From the NCBI GenBank assembly GCA_963752815.1, contig CAVVZI010000016.1, forward strand, positions 60,669 through 124,668: 64,000 nucleotides of DNA, written 5' to 3'. How positions within the stretch are numbered: the stretch's first letter is position 1; every line of letters starts with the position of its first letter. This stretch comes from Sva-07 sp963752815 (GTDB taxonomy: Bacteria; Actinomycetota; Acidimicrobiia; Acidimicrobiales; Ilumatobacteraceae). This document shows, piece by piece, positions 17,409-25,641 of this stretch. Below the pieces are notes generated by a model, which made no database searches, was not told the DNA's origin, and saw only the letters and a program-made list of their open reading frames with translations. The position numbers were made by a program, and so were the translations under genes.

Positions 17409-18629
17409 ATGCCTGACGCACTGATCATCGACGCCTGCCGCACCCCTCGGGGCATCGGCAAACAGGGCAAGGGGGCGCTCGCCCACCTCCACCCGCAGCA
17501 TCTCGCCTCGACGGTGCTCGCCGCGCTCGTCGAGCGCAACGGGTTCGACACCGCCGACGTCGACGACGTCGTGTGGGGCACGAGCTCGCAGGTCTGTGAG
17601 CAGAGCGGCGACCTCGGCCGCATGGGCCTGCTCGACGCCGGCTACGACGTGAAGGCGAGCGGCGTCACGCTCGACCGGTTCTGCGGATCGGGCATCACGG
17701 CGAACAACATCGCGGCCACGGCGATCATGGCCGGCATGGAGGATCTCGTCATCGCCGGTGGCACCGAGATGATGTCGCTGCCGAAGAAGGGCCTGCTGCC
17801 GATGGGTGCGAACAACAAGCACCTCCAGGAGTTGCACCCCCAGCCACACCAGGGCGTGTGCGCCGACGCCATCGCCACGCTCGAAGGCATCCCGCGCTCG
17901 GCCCTCGACGAACTCGCCGCCGAATCGCAGGCCCGCGCCGCCCAGGCGATCAAGGAGGGTCGCTTCGACCGCAGCCTGATCCCGGTGCTCAACCTCGACG
18001 GCACGGTGGCACTCGACCACGAGGAGTTCCCGCGGCCCGGCACCACGGCCGAATCGCTCGCCGCGCTGCCGCCGAGCTTCGCCGGCATGGCCGACTATCG
18101 CCACGAGAACGAGCCCACGTACCGCGAGCTCGTCGCGCAGAAGTATCCCGATCTCGTGATCGATCACGTCCACCACGCGGGCAACTCCTCGGGTGTCGTC
18201 GACGGCGCGGCGGCCGTTCTCATGGCGAGCCCCGACTACGCCAAGGCGCACGGTCTGAAGGCCCGGGCGCGCATCGTCGCCACGGCCAACATGGGCGACG
18301 ACCCGACGCTGATGCTCAACGCTCCGGTGCCCGCCGCACGCAAGGTGCTGGCGCGGGCCGGGCTGACGATCGACGACATCGATCTGTTCGAGGTCAACGA
18401 GGCGTTCGCCGTCGTCGCCGAGAAGTTCATCCGCGACCTCGACCTCGATCGCGACAAGGTCAACGTGAACGGCGGGGCGATGGCGCTCGGCCATCCGATC
18501 GGAGCGACCGGCGCGATCCTGATCGGCACCGTGCTCGACGAGCTCGAGCGTCGTGACGGCCAGTTCGGGCTGATCACGATGTGCGCCGGTGGCGGCATGG
18601 CGCCCGCCATCATCATCGAACGGCTCTGA
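17409..18629 (+). CDS. Acetyl-CoA C-acyltransferase (thiolase)
   Basis: A 406-residue thiolase-superfamily enzyme that condenses two acyl-CoAs or cleaves 3-ketoacyl-CoA. The nucleophilic Cys92 is in LDRFCGSGITANNIA. The second conserved block NGGAMALGHPIGATGA holds the catalytic His. The C-terminal MCAGGGMAPAIIIERL contains the base Cys. NEAFAVVAEKFIRDL is also typical. Full length for the family. It is a stand-alone gene behind the palindrome at 17303. Whether it works in beta-oxidation or acetoacetyl-CoA formation cannot be told from sequence alone. Confidence 0.94.
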   Translation: MPDALIIDACRTPRGIGKQGKGALAHLHPQHLASTVLAALVERNGFDTADVDDVVWGTSSQVCEQSGDLGRMGLLDAGYDVKASGVTLDRFCGSGITANNIAATAIMAGMEDLVIAGGTEMMSLPKKGLLPMGANNKHLQELHPQPHQGVCADAIATLEGIPRSALDELAAESQARAAQAIKEGRFDRSLIPVLNLDGTVALDHEEFPRPGTTAESLAALPPSFAGMADYRHENEPTYRELVAQKYPDLVIDHVHHAGNSSGVVDGAAAVLMASPDYAKAHGLKARARIVATANMGDDPTLMLNAPVPAARKVLARAGLTIDDIDLFEVNEAFAVVAEKFIRDLDLDRDKVNVNGGAMALGHPIGATGAILIGTVLDELERRDGQFGLITMCAGGGMAPAIIIERL

Positions 18630-18635
18630 GGCCGT

Positions 18636-18671
18636 CTCAGGCCGAACACTCAGGCCAACGCGACTCAGGCC
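18636..18671. repeat. Three short direct repeats of CTCAGGCC between convergent genes
   Basis: CTCAGGCC occurs at 18636-18643, 18649-18656 and 18664-18671, with a near copy (CTGAGGCC) at 18626 overlapping the thiolase stop. The last copy contains the stop codon of the SGNH hydrolase. Probably a short tandem slippage remnant. Confidence 0.5.
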
Positions 18672-19450
18672 AGTTCGAGCGCGTCCCCTCGGTCGGCGAG
18701 CGCCAACTCGACGGCTTGTTCGAGGCCGGGCAGGACGGCGTCCGCCCAGAGCGCGTGACCGGCCGCGGCCGGGTGGAACAGGTCGGCGGCGAACACGCCA
18801 CGATCGCGGAATCCCACGTTCGACGGTGTCACGTCGAGGAGCACGACTCGATCGCGCCGCGCGGCGACCGTCTCGATGGCGCGTCGGATCGATGCCGACC
18901 GCACGGTGACGAGTCTCGACAGCGGCCAGACGAGCCGGGCGATGCTGCCCAGGTCACCGATGTTGGCGACCGCCACCACCGCGCCGGAGGCGTGCAGGCG
19001 AGCGACCACCGAATCCAGCGTGGCGCTGAAGCGCCGGGTCGGCGTGCTGTGGATCACGTCGTTGCAGCCGACGGCGACCACGACGAGATCGGGGTCGAGG
19101 TCGATCGCCTCGTCGACGCGTGCGACCACATCGGCCGCGCGGGAACCCCCGACGGCGAGCGAGATCAGCTCCACTCCACCCGGTATGTCGAGGTGGGCGA
19201 GCGCCCGTGGCAGCCAGATGTCGCCACGGTCGTCGATCCCCGGGCCGGTGAGTGTGCTGTCGCCCAGGGCGACGACCCGCAACGGCGCCTCGCTCGGTAT
19301 CCCGCCGATCGGGCCTGACGCATCGATCCCCGTCAACGACGGCAACGGGCGGCGGATCGTCCAGTAGTACTCGGCGACGAGGCCCGCGAGCATGCCACCG
19401 ATGAGAGCCGCCATTGACGCTGTCGTTCGTACCGCTGATCTGCCTGGCAT
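18665..19450 (-). CDS. SGNH/GDSL-type hydrolase with N-terminal membrane anchor
   Basis: A 261-residue SGNH-fold esterase. One N-terminal hydrophobic segment (TTASMAALIGGMLAGLVAEY) suggests anchoring at, or export across, the membrane. Block I is VVALGDSTLTGPG with the nucleophilic Ser, block II Gly is in LISLAVGGSRAADV, block III is AVGCNDVIHST with the oxyanion Asn, and block V FAADLFHPAAAGHALWAD carries the catalytic Asp-His. All four conserved residues are present. It would hydrolyse an acyl or acetyl ester of lipid or envelope glycan. The SDR gene lies 28 bases upstream on the same strand. Confidence 0.9.
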   Translation of the reverse strand: MPGRSAVRTTASMAALIGGMLAGLVAEYYWTIRRPLPSLTGIDASGPIGGIPSEAPLRVVALGDSTLTGPGIDDRGDIWLPRALAHLDIPGGVELISLAVGGSRAADVVARVDEAIDLDPDLVVVAVGCNDVIHSTPTRRFSATLDSVVARLHASGAVVAVANIGDLGSIARLVWPLSRLVTVRSASIRRAIETVAARRDRVVLLDVTPSNVGFRDRGVFAADLFHPAAAGHALWADAVLPGLEQAVELALADRGDALELA

Positions 19451-19478
19451 GGGTTCGACCTCGCCCGCCGAGAGTAGT

Positions 19479-20297
19479 TCAATCGACGTCGTCCGCCGCG
19501 GGGATCTGCGGGCCGAGCACCACTCCCGAGGTCAGACCCTCGATGAGCCTCGTCGGCGCCTCGCGCAGCAGGTGGTTGACGAGCAACCTGCGGGGCATCC
19601 GAACGTGGCGAGCGGGCGCCACGGTGGCGTCCACCGTCTTGCGGGCGACCGACTCGGGCGAGGCCTTCGGTAGCAGGCGGAACAGCCGCAACCGTTTGAG
19701 CAGCGCGGCGTAGTCGGTGGTCGCCTCGAGCCGGTCCCACATCTCGGTGTCGACCGGCCCGGGCGCCACGACGGTGGTCGTGATCGGCGTGTCCTTCAGT
19801 TCCATCCGGATCGAAGCGACGAAGTTGTTGAGGCCGGCCTTGGTGCCGGAGTACACGGCCAGACCGCCGAACCCGGCGGTCCCAGCGAGCGACGACAGGA
19901 AGACCACATGCCCTCGACGGCGCTGCAGCATGCCCGGAAGCGCCTGTCGCGTCAGCACCATCGGAACCTCGAAGTTGAGCCGCGCGACGTCGCGGATCAT
20001 CGACAGGTCGGTCGCGTGGAAGGCGCCGACGGAGTCGATGCCGGCATTGTTCACCAGCACGTCGACCGGACCGACGGCCGACTCGACCCGCTCGATCAGC
20101 GCCTCGGCCTGGACCGGGTCGAGCAGGTCGGCCACGAAGGCGTGGCCACGCAATTCGTCGGCCAACCGATCGAGCGCCGTACCGTCGCGCGCCGCGATCG
20201 ACACGATCGCACCGCGCCTCGCGTACTCGCGGGCCAGGGCGGCGCCGATCCCCCGGGACCCACCGGTGACGAGCACGTGCGCCCCTGCCAGTTGCAT
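19479..20297 (-). CDS. Short-chain dehydrogenase/reductase
   Basis: A 272-residue classical SDR starting at ATG 20297. The cofactor motif is HVLVTGGSRGIGAALAREYA (TGxxxGIG), NNAG appears in VDVLVNNAGIDSVG, and the catalytic Ser-Tyr-Lys is Ser in FLSSLAGTAG with YSGTKAGLNNF. The basic residue after the TGxxxGxG strand (AARDG) suggests NADP(H). The promoter looks leaderless: TACTGT lies 6 bases upstream of ATG. Its long C-terminal region (~70 residues after the catalytic core) resembles membrane-associated SDRs acting on lipids. Substrate unknown. Confidence 0.92.
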   Translation of the reverse strand: MQLAGAHVLVTGGSRGIGAALAREYARRGAIVSIAARDGTALDRLADELRGHAFVADLLDPVQAEALIERVESAVGPVDVLVNNAGIDSVGAFHATDLSMIRDVARLNFEVPMVLTRQALPGMLQRRRGHVVFLSSLAGTAGFGGLAVYSGTKAGLNNFVASIRMELKDTPITTTVVAPGPVDTEMWDRLEATTDYAALLKRLRLFRLLPKASPESVARKTVDATVAPARHVRMPRRLLVNHLLREAPTRLIEGLTSGVVLGPQIPAADDVD

Positions 20298-20309
20298 CGA
20301 CAAACAGTA
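20298..20309 (-). promoter_or_regulatory. -10 box TACTGT giving a leaderless SDR transcript
   Basis: On the minus strand TACTGT (20309-20304) is followed by TTGTCG and then the SDR ATG at 20297. A TANNNT hexamer 6 bases before the start codon is the actinobacterial leaderless arrangement; no Shine-Dalgarno sequence is present. Confidence 0.5.
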
Positions 20310-20349
20310 GTTCCGGGCCCCGCCGTCGGATCGCCCGGCGCTGCTTCGC

Positions 20350-21111
20350 TCACTTCGCGAAGTAGACGCCCGCCACCACGAAGCCGAAGACGACGACGAA
20401 GGCGCGCAGCTTCTCCGGCGGCAACCACGAGGCCAACCGGCCGCCGAGGTTCCCACCGATCAGGGCGGCCGGGGCCATGACCAGCACCAGCGACCAGACG
20501 ACCTTGCCGGAGAACGCCAGGAAGCCCGCGGCGAACAGGTTGATCACGAACGCGAGCAGCAGCTTGACGCTGTTGAGCCGATTGAACGGTAGGTCGGAGA
20601 ACATCCCGAGCACGGCGATCAACATGATGCCGAGCCCCGCACCGAAGTAGCCGCCGTAGACCGCGGCGAGACCGACGCTGATCGTCTGCAACACGATGTG
20701 ACTGCGGTGCGTGGTGCCCGGCTTGAAGATCCAGCCACGCAGCTTGTTCTGCACCGCCAGCAGCACCGACGCCAGCAGGATCAGATACGGAACGAGCGCC
20801 CGGAACACCGACTCGCTCGTCACCACGAGCAGGATCGATCCGGTCAGACCGCCGATCGCCGAGGCGACCAATTGCGGTTTGACGGTCGCGCTCAGACCCT
20901 CGAGGTCCTTGCGTTGCGCCACCACGCCGCCGAAGTATCCGGGCAGCAGCGAGACGGTGTTCGTCGCGTTCGCCTGCACGGCGGGGACGCCCAACGCCGT
21001 GAGGACCGGGAACGAGATCAGCGTGCCGCCCCCGGCGAGCGAGTTGACGGCACCGGCTCCGCACGCCGCGGCAGCCGCCACGGCGTGCGCGAGCACGGAG
21101 AGATCGGTCAT
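20350..21111 (-). CDS. TauE/SafE-family sulfite/organosulfonate exporter-like permease
   Basis: A 253-residue polytopic membrane protein with about seven to eight helices. It shows the TauE/SafE duplication: SLAGGGTLISFPVLTALGVP with NATNTVSLLPGYFGG in the first half, and YGGYFGAGLGIMLIAVLGMF in the second. GG-x-G and FGAGLG are family hallmarks. Members export sulfite, sulfoacetate or related anions. A sulfatase operon lies 4 kb away, but there is no operon link, so a sulfur role is only a suggestion. It is upstream of the SDR and SGNH genes on the same strand. Confidence 0.88.
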   Translation of the reverse strand: MTDLSVLAHAVAAAAACGAGAVNSLAGGGTLISFPVLTALGVPAVQANATNTVSLLPGYFGGVVAQRKDLEGLSATVKPQLVASAIGGLTGSILLVVTSESVFRALVPYLILLASVLLAVQNKLRGWIFKPGTTHRSHIVLQTISVGLAAVYGGYFGAGLGIMLIAVLGMFSDLPFNRLNSVKLLLAFVINLFAAGFLAFSGKVVWSLVLVMAPAALIGGNLGGRLASWLPPEKLRAFVVVFGFVVAGVYFAK

Positions 21112-21175
21112 CGACGACCGCGCGACGCAGGCGCAGGCTCGATCGACACGCCGCGAAGCTACCGGGACGGGAGCG

Positions 21176-22198
21176 TCAGCTCCCGAGCGTCGTCTCGATC
21201 TGGGGCACCAGGCCGTCGATCGCGTACGGCAGGCTCAACGTGGTCGCGAACGACATGGCGCCGGCGAGACCTTCATCGACGAACAGGCTGCGACCGTCCG
21301 CCACGGCCGGAATGCTCTGCCAGAGGGGCAACGCGTCGACTTCGTCACGCTCCTCGGTGACGTAGGTGACGAGATCGGCGTCGACCAGCGCCAGATTCTC
21401 ACCGCTGCCCTGCGCGTAGAACAGGTCGCCGGCGAGATCGAGGATCGGCTGCGGGATGGTGAATCCGAGCTCGGTGAGCAGTCGGCCCCGGCTGTCCTGG
21501 TCCGTGTACGCGTACCAGGTGCCATCGGCGGCAGGCACCACGAAGTTGGCCGTCTGCCCGGCCCAGTCCGGGTGGGCAGCCGCGGCGTCGGCGATCTGTG
21601 CACCGACGTCGTCGACGATCGCCTGTGCCTCGTCCTCGAGGCCCAGGGCCTTGCCGATCGTCAGCTGCACCTCGTCCCAGGGTGTTCCGTACTGCACGTA
21701 CGCGTCGGTCTGTGCCACGACGGGAGCGATCTCGGTGAGCCGGTCGTAGTCGGCCTGCTCGATCTCGGACACCATGGCGACGATGACGTCCGGGTCGAGT
21801 TCGGCGATCTTCTCGAAGTTCAACGAATCGGGCTGGAGCACGACGATCGAATCGTCGGCGGCCGGCGACTCGGCCGCCCACGGCCAGAGCCCCCCGGGCT
21901 GCTCGCCGTACCAGTCGCGGATCGCGACCGGGGTGACACCGAGGGCGAGCACGTAGTCACCCTCCGTGTAACCGATCGACACGACGCGCTCGGGCTTCGA
22001 CTCGATCACCGTCGTGCCGAACATGTTGTCGATGCTCACGGGGAAGCCACCGTCGACCGAGTCGGTGTCAGCGGTCGAGTCGGCGGCCGGCGCCCCGGCG
22101 TCGTCATCACTGCCGCACGCGGCGACGGCGATCATGGCGCAGACCGCCACGAGTACGGAGCCGGCTCGGCGGTAGCGGCGATGGGAGGGGGTCGACAT
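21176..22198 (-). CDS. ABC-transporter substrate-binding lipoprotein, iron-siderophore (FecB/FepB) type
   Basis: A 340-residue exported lipoprotein. The signal peptide (AGSVLVAVCAMIAVAACGSDDD) ends in a lipobox VAAC, then comes an Asp/Ala-rich tether. The periplasmic-binding TroA-like fold is seen in PERVVSIGYTEGDYVLALGV, PVAIRDWYGEQPGGLWPWA and PDVIVAMVSEIEQADYDRL. It would bind Fe(III)-siderophore (or heme/cobalamin) outside the membrane for an ABC importer. No permease or ATPase gene is next to it. A partial iron-box-like sequence lies upstream at 22239. Ribosome site AAAGGA is 8 bases from ATG. Confidence 0.9.
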   Translation of the reverse strand: MSTPSHRRYRRAGSVLVAVCAMIAVAACGSDDDAGAPAADSTADTDSVDGGFPVSIDNMFGTTVIESKPERVVSIGYTEGDYVLALGVTPVAIRDWYGEQPGGLWPWAAESPAADDSIVVLQPDSLNFEKIAELDPDVIVAMVSEIEQADYDRLTEIAPVVAQTDAYVQYGTPWDEVQLTIGKALGLEDEAQAIVDDVGAQIADAAAAHPDWAGQTANFVVPAADGTWYAYTDQDSRGRLLTELGFTIPQPILDLAGDLFYAQGSGENLALVDADLVTYVTEERDEVDALPLWQSIPAVADGRSLFVDEGLAGAMSFATTLSLPYAIDGLVPQIETTLGS

Positions 22199-22238
22199 CG
22201 GGAGTTCCTTTGCGTTGGTCAGCTGTGTTGAATGAATG

Positions 22239-22255
22239 TTGATAGGTAACCCTAA
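22239..22255. promoter_or_regulatory. Candidate DtxR/IdeR-like iron box
   Basis: Read on the minus strand, TTAGGGTTACCTATCAA partly matches the TTAGGTTAGCCTAACCTAA consensus of actinobacterial iron regulators. It lies 41 bases upstream of the siderophore-binding lipoprotein start, in the region shared with the GNAT gene. The match is imperfect. Confidence 0.35.
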
Positions 22256-22318
22256 TAGTTGATATCAGGTCGGGCAAAACACACCGTCTCCGGAGGCGAC
22301 ACGTGTGATCATTCGGAC

Positions 22319-22921
22319 GTGATCGAGGTCCGGAGAGCGACGGTCGACGATCTCGACCGATCGGCGGAGGTCCTCGGCCTCGCCTTCGCCGACTACGCCT
22401 GGACGCGATGGACCGTCGATCCCGACGATCACGTCGAGCGCATCACCGGCCTCCAGCGTCTGGCACTGGAAAACCTCGGCCTGCCGTTCGGTCAGGTCTG
22501 GCTCGCGACGGTCGACGGCATCATCGAATCCGTCGCGGTGTGGATGGACAGCGCGATTCCCGTCCCCGCCGCAACCCATCGACCCATCGCCGAGGCCGCA
22601 GCCGCGCTCGCCGGTTCACGCTCCGCGGCGTCACTCGCCGCCGACGCGCAGTTGAGCGCGTGGCGACCACTGCGCCATCACCTGTATCTCGGCGCGATCG
22701 GCACGGCGCCAACGGCACAACGACGCGGGTTGGGCGCACGCGTGCTGGCGCCGATGCTCGCTCTCGCCGACCGGGAGGGGACCGCCGCGTTCCTGGAGAC
22801 ATCGTCACCGTCGAACGTCGACTTCTACGTCCGGCTGGGCTTCACCGTGATCGATCAGTGCCGGATCGCCGGAGGTGGACCCGACGTCTGGGCCATGCTG
22901 CGCGAGCCGATCCGTCGATGA
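22319..22921 (+). CDS. GNAT-family N-acetyltransferase
   Basis: About 200 residues from GTG 22319 (VIEVRRATVDDLDRSAEVL), the typical GNAT beginning; a TTG at 22259 would add 20 unrelated residues. The acetyl-CoA motif A is LGAIGTAPTAQRRGLGARVL (Q/RxxGxG/A as QRRGLG). Motif B is ETSSPSNVDFYVRLGFTV. It would acetylate a small molecule or protein amine; the acceptor is unknown. Divergent from the siderophore-binding gene. Confidence 0.87.
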   Translation: MIEVRRATVDDLDRSAEVLGLAFADYAWTRWTVDPDDHVERITGLQRLALENLGLPFGQVWLATVDGIIESVAVWMDSAIPVPAATHRPIAEAAAALAGSRSAASLAADAQLSAWRPLRHHLYLGAIGTAPTAQRRGLGARVLAPMLALADREGTAAFLETSSPSNVDFYVRLGFTVIDQCRIAGGGPDVWAMLREPIRR

Positions 22922-22946
22922 CCCGCCTGCAACTCCCTGCCGGTGA

Positions 22947-23450
22947 TCAGGCGCCGGCGGGCTTGCCGGGTTCGGTCGGTGGCAGCAGTCCGGCTCTCCG
23001 AGCGGCGAGCACCCGCTTGGGTCCGCTGGCGGGAGACAGACCGCGCGCGGTCGCGACCGTGGACGTGGGCTTCGGGCTCTGCAGGGCAAGGGCGAGCAGA
23101 TAGACCAACGCGTCCACGGCGAGCTGGTCGCGATCCCGATGCCGTTCGACGAGGCCCGACCATCCCAGCGCGCCGAGGTATTCGGTTTCGAGTGCGATCT
23201 GAATCGTGTCGCGCAGGGCGATGCGGGCGATCCCGGCTGGAGAAACGTCCTCTGCGCCCGGCACGGCGGTGCAGCAGACCTTGCGGACGGCGAGCCTGCC
23301 GACGGTGGGAGACCATTCCAGTCGAGCCTCGACGTCGTACGGGAGGGTGTCGGTGATGGTCACCGTCACCGCGGCGGGGATGGTTTCGGTTGGGCCACCT
23401 GGCGGCCCGATGGTGATCCGGCCGCGACCGGAGGCGACGTCGATGTGCAT
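22947..23450 (-). CDS. Hypothetical protein
   Basis: About 167 residues from ATG 23450 (MHIDVASGRGRITIG); an earlier ATG at 23489 is possible. I do not recognise a family. The first ~70 residues look beta-rich (TETIPAAVTVTITDTLPYD, then VEARLEWSPTVGRLAVRKV). A Leu/Ala-rich helical region follows (QLAVDALVYLLALALQ), then a basic, Pro-rich tail. No signal peptide. The clean single frame and codon pattern support a real gene. It is convergent with the GNAT gene. Confidence 0.55.
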   Translation of the reverse strand: MHIDVASGRGRITIGPPGGPTETIPAAVTVTITDTLPYDVEARLEWSPTVGRLAVRKVCCTAVPGAEDVSPAGIARIALRDTIQIALETEYLGALGWSGLVERHRDRDQLAVDALVYLLALALQSPKPTSTVATARGLSPASGPKRVLAARRAGLLPPTEPGKPAGA

Positions 23451-23579
23451 CCGCTCGATGATAGTCGACGCTGACCCAGGAATAGGCATCACCAGGGGAA
23501 TACGGTGACCATGGTCACTGTTGAACCTGAGTGAGGCAGCCGGGGACCGTCCCAGTTGATCGCTGCCCAGAAGGAACCC

Positions 23580-24512
23580 ATGAAGATCATCCCCAGCAGT
23601 CGGAAAGGTCGTGTGTTCGGCGGCGTCGTCAGCGGCCTCGTCGTGATCGGCGCCATCGGCGCGGCGGCCGCGCCACCGGAGGACGACGCAGCCGTCACCC
23701 CCGTCACGACCACAGCAGCCGTCGTTGCGACCACCGAGGTCGCCACGACGGTGACGACCGCAGTGCCGACCACCACGGTGCCCGTCACCCAGGCGCCGAC
23801 CACGACGGCCACCACGACCACCACACCGACGACCACCGAACCGGCCGTGGTGCCGGCAACAGCGGCACCGGCCGCCGATCCCGTCGTGATCCCGCCCGCG
23901 GTCGTCCCAGCAACAGAGCCGCCGCCGGTCGCCCCGGCACTGACGGTCGCCCGGGTGGTCGATGGCGACACCGTCGAGATGTCCGACGGCACCACCGTTC
24001 GCCTGATCGGCATCGACACGCCCGAACGCGGAGAGTGTGGATTCGACGAAGCCACCTTCGCGCTCGCGTCAATGGTGCTCGATCAACCGGTCACCCTCCT
24101 CGGCGGTACCCGCGACGACGTCGACCGGTACGGGCGACTGCTCCGCTACGTCGACCTCGTCGACGCCACCGATGCCGGCGAGACGATGATCGCCGAAGGG
24201 TTCGCCATCGCCCGCTACGACAGCCGCGACGGCTACGGACGCCACACCCGCGAGGACGACTACCTGGCCGCCGATTTCGTGTCACCGCCGGCTGTCGGCT
24301 GCGAGGTGCCGGCGCCGGCCAGCCCGGCGCCCGCTGCGGCTCCGAGCCCGGCGCCGGCTCCGGCTGCGGTTCCGGCTCCCCCGCCCGTGGCGAATGCTTC
24401 GTACAAGAACTGCGACGCCGTTCGCGCCGCGGGGGCTGCGCCCATCCACGCCGGTGATCCAGGCTGGGCGCCCAAGTTCGATCGCGACGGCGACGGCGTC
24501 GGCTGCGAGTGA
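23580..24512 (+). CDS. Secreted thermonuclease (SNase-like) with C-terminal excalibur domain
   Basis: A 310-residue exported nuclease. ATG 23580 follows AAGGA. An N-terminal membrane segment (VFGGVVSGLVVIGAIGAAAA) is followed by a ~70-residue Thr/Ala/Pro-rich linker. The SNase fold comes next: VARVVDGDTVEMSDGTTVRL, IGIDTPERGECG (Asp and Arg of the active site) and DRYGRLLRYVDLVDATDAGE. A second Ala/Pro linker leads to an excalibur calcium-binding motif (YKNCDAVRAAG ... FDRDGDGVGCE). It would degrade DNA or RNA at the cell surface with Ca2+. The architecture parallels the HNH protein at 39645. Confidence 0.93.
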   Translation: MKIIPSSRKGRVFGGVVSGLVVIGAIGAAAAPPEDDAAVTPVTTTAAVVATTEVATTVTTAVPTTTVPVTQAPTTTATTTTTPTTTEPAVVPATAAPAADPVVIPPAVVPATEPPPVAPALTVARVVDGDTVEMSDGTTVRLIGIDTPERGECGFDEATFALASMVLDQPVTLLGGTRDDVDRYGRLLRYVDLVDATDAGETMIAEGFAIARYDSRDGYGRHTREDDYLAADFVSPPAVGCEVPAPASPAPAAAPSPAPAPAAVPAPPPVANASYKNCDAVRAAGAAPIHAGDPGWAPKFDRDGDGVGCE

Positions 24513-24523
24513 CTCAACCCGAA

Positions 24524-24576
24524 CCGAAAAATGCCTCGATCCGTTCGCCAGGCGGGCGGATCGGGGCATTTTTCGG
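24524..24576. terminator. Strong hairpin between convergent genes, bidirectional terminator
   Basis: 20-base arms 24524-24543 and 24557-24576 (CCGAAAAATGCC... / ...GGCATTTTTCGG) have a single G-U mismatch and a 13-base loop. A-tract on one side and T-tract on the other suit rho-independent termination in both directions, between the thermonuclease and the DUF4118 gene. Confidence 0.85.
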
Positions 24577-24585
24577 CGGTTGAAT

Positions 24586-25437
24586 TCACGGCTGTCGAGC
24601 GGCGCCGTGGGCCAGCGCGTCGGTCGCCTGCCCGTACAACTCGGCGATGGCGGCTGCCGTGACGCGCTCTTCGTACGAGGCGACGTGGCGTTCGGTAGGG
24701 GTCAGCAGGAACCGACCGATTTCCGTTCCGTTGCGCCACACGGGGACCTCGAGGTGCTCGGGCAGCAACGCCCGGTCGGGGTTGAGGTCGCTCTGCAGTC
24801 CCATGACGTTGCCGTCGGCCATGAGCACCGGCCGCGTCGATCCCGCCGGCCCGGGCTGCCAGACGCACCGCTGGAGATTCAACACGGCAGTGAGGTGTTC
24901 GCTGGCCGTGTCGGTGAGCTCGGCCTGGTCATCGATGCTGGCGACGGCTCGCACGAACGCGATCAGGTGCCGCAGTTCGTCCCGGCGCGCCGTATCGCGC
25001 GCGTGGAGCCGCACGAGCCGTGCGTTGAGCAGTCCGACGACGAGAGCGACGACGAGCAACGTCGCGGCGGCCACGACCTCGTCGGTGTCCTCGATGGCGA
25101 AGCTGTAGTACGGCTCGGCGAGCAGGAGGTCGTAGGCGAGCACCGACGTCGCGGCGGCGACCACCGCCGGACCGGTCGCCCCGAGCAGCGCGACGAGCAC
25201 GACCGGCAGGACGAGCGCGAGGACGGCCGCGCGTCCATGATCGACCCGCACCGGGATCATCGCCACCGCCACGACCACCGGCAGCACGACGGCGAGCACG
25301 TAGGCGAGCAGGCGGCGACGTGCCGACAGGCGCGTCCGCGCCCCCGGGAGCACCGTCTCGTACCGTCCCCTGTGCCGTATTGCGCGATCGGTTGCAGCGC
25401 TTCGCGGTGCGGGTTGTCCGCGGTCCACGTCGGTCAT
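24586..25437 (-). CDS. DUF4118 (KdpD-like) membrane sensor domain protein without kinase domain
   Basis: A 283-residue protein. After a basic N-terminus come about four tightly packed helices (LLAYVLAVVLPVVVAVAMI, VLALVLPVVLVALLG, GPAVVAAATSVLAYDLLL, AATLLVVALVVGLLNA). This is the DUF4118 pattern of KdpD, including the YDLLLAEPYYSF turn. A short coiled segment (VRLHARDTARRDELRHLIAF) and a GAF-like remnant (residues ~165-270) follow, but no histidine kinase H-box or ATPase. It therefore looks like a detached sensor module. Partner unknown; no kdp or two-component genes are nearby. Confidence 0.8.
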   Translation of the reverse strand: MTDVDRGQPAPRSAATDRAIRHRGRYETVLPGARTRLSARRRLLAYVLAVVLPVVVAVAMIPVRVDHGRAAVLALVLPVVLVALLGATGPAVVAAATSVLAYDLLLAEPYYSFAIEDTDEVVAAATLLVVALVVGLLNARLVRLHARDTARRDELRHLIAFVRAVASIDDQAELTDTASEHLTAVLNLQRCVWQPGPAGSTRPVLMADGNVMGLQSDLNPDRALLPEHLEVPVWRNGTEIGRFLLTPTERHVASYEERVTAAAIAELYGQATDALAHGAARQP

Positions 25438-25641
25438 GACGCCTCGCTCACGAAAGCCACGCTAATGGAACGGTGGGTCGGCGGCGAGGGGTCGTGACGA
25501 ATTTGCCGACCGTCCCAGCCAGCGGTCCGGCGGAGGCCGAAAGGGTGGACGTGCCCTGAGCCTTTGGATACGTTCGCACGGCCGGATGGTCGGTCGCAGG
25601 TGTGGGGGCAGATCGACACGTCGCGAATGGAGAACGGACTC

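Noticed and set aside
22259..22318. Upstream TTG start for the GNAT gene
   Set aside because: The added residues are unlike GNAT N-termini and would run through the candidate regulatory region; GTG 22319 gives the usual start.
23690..23900. Short repeats of ACC/ACG/GAC suggesting a CRISPR-like or minisatellite array
   Set aside because: They are Thr/Pro/Ala codons of the low-complexity linker in the thermonuclease; no constant repeat-spacer unit.
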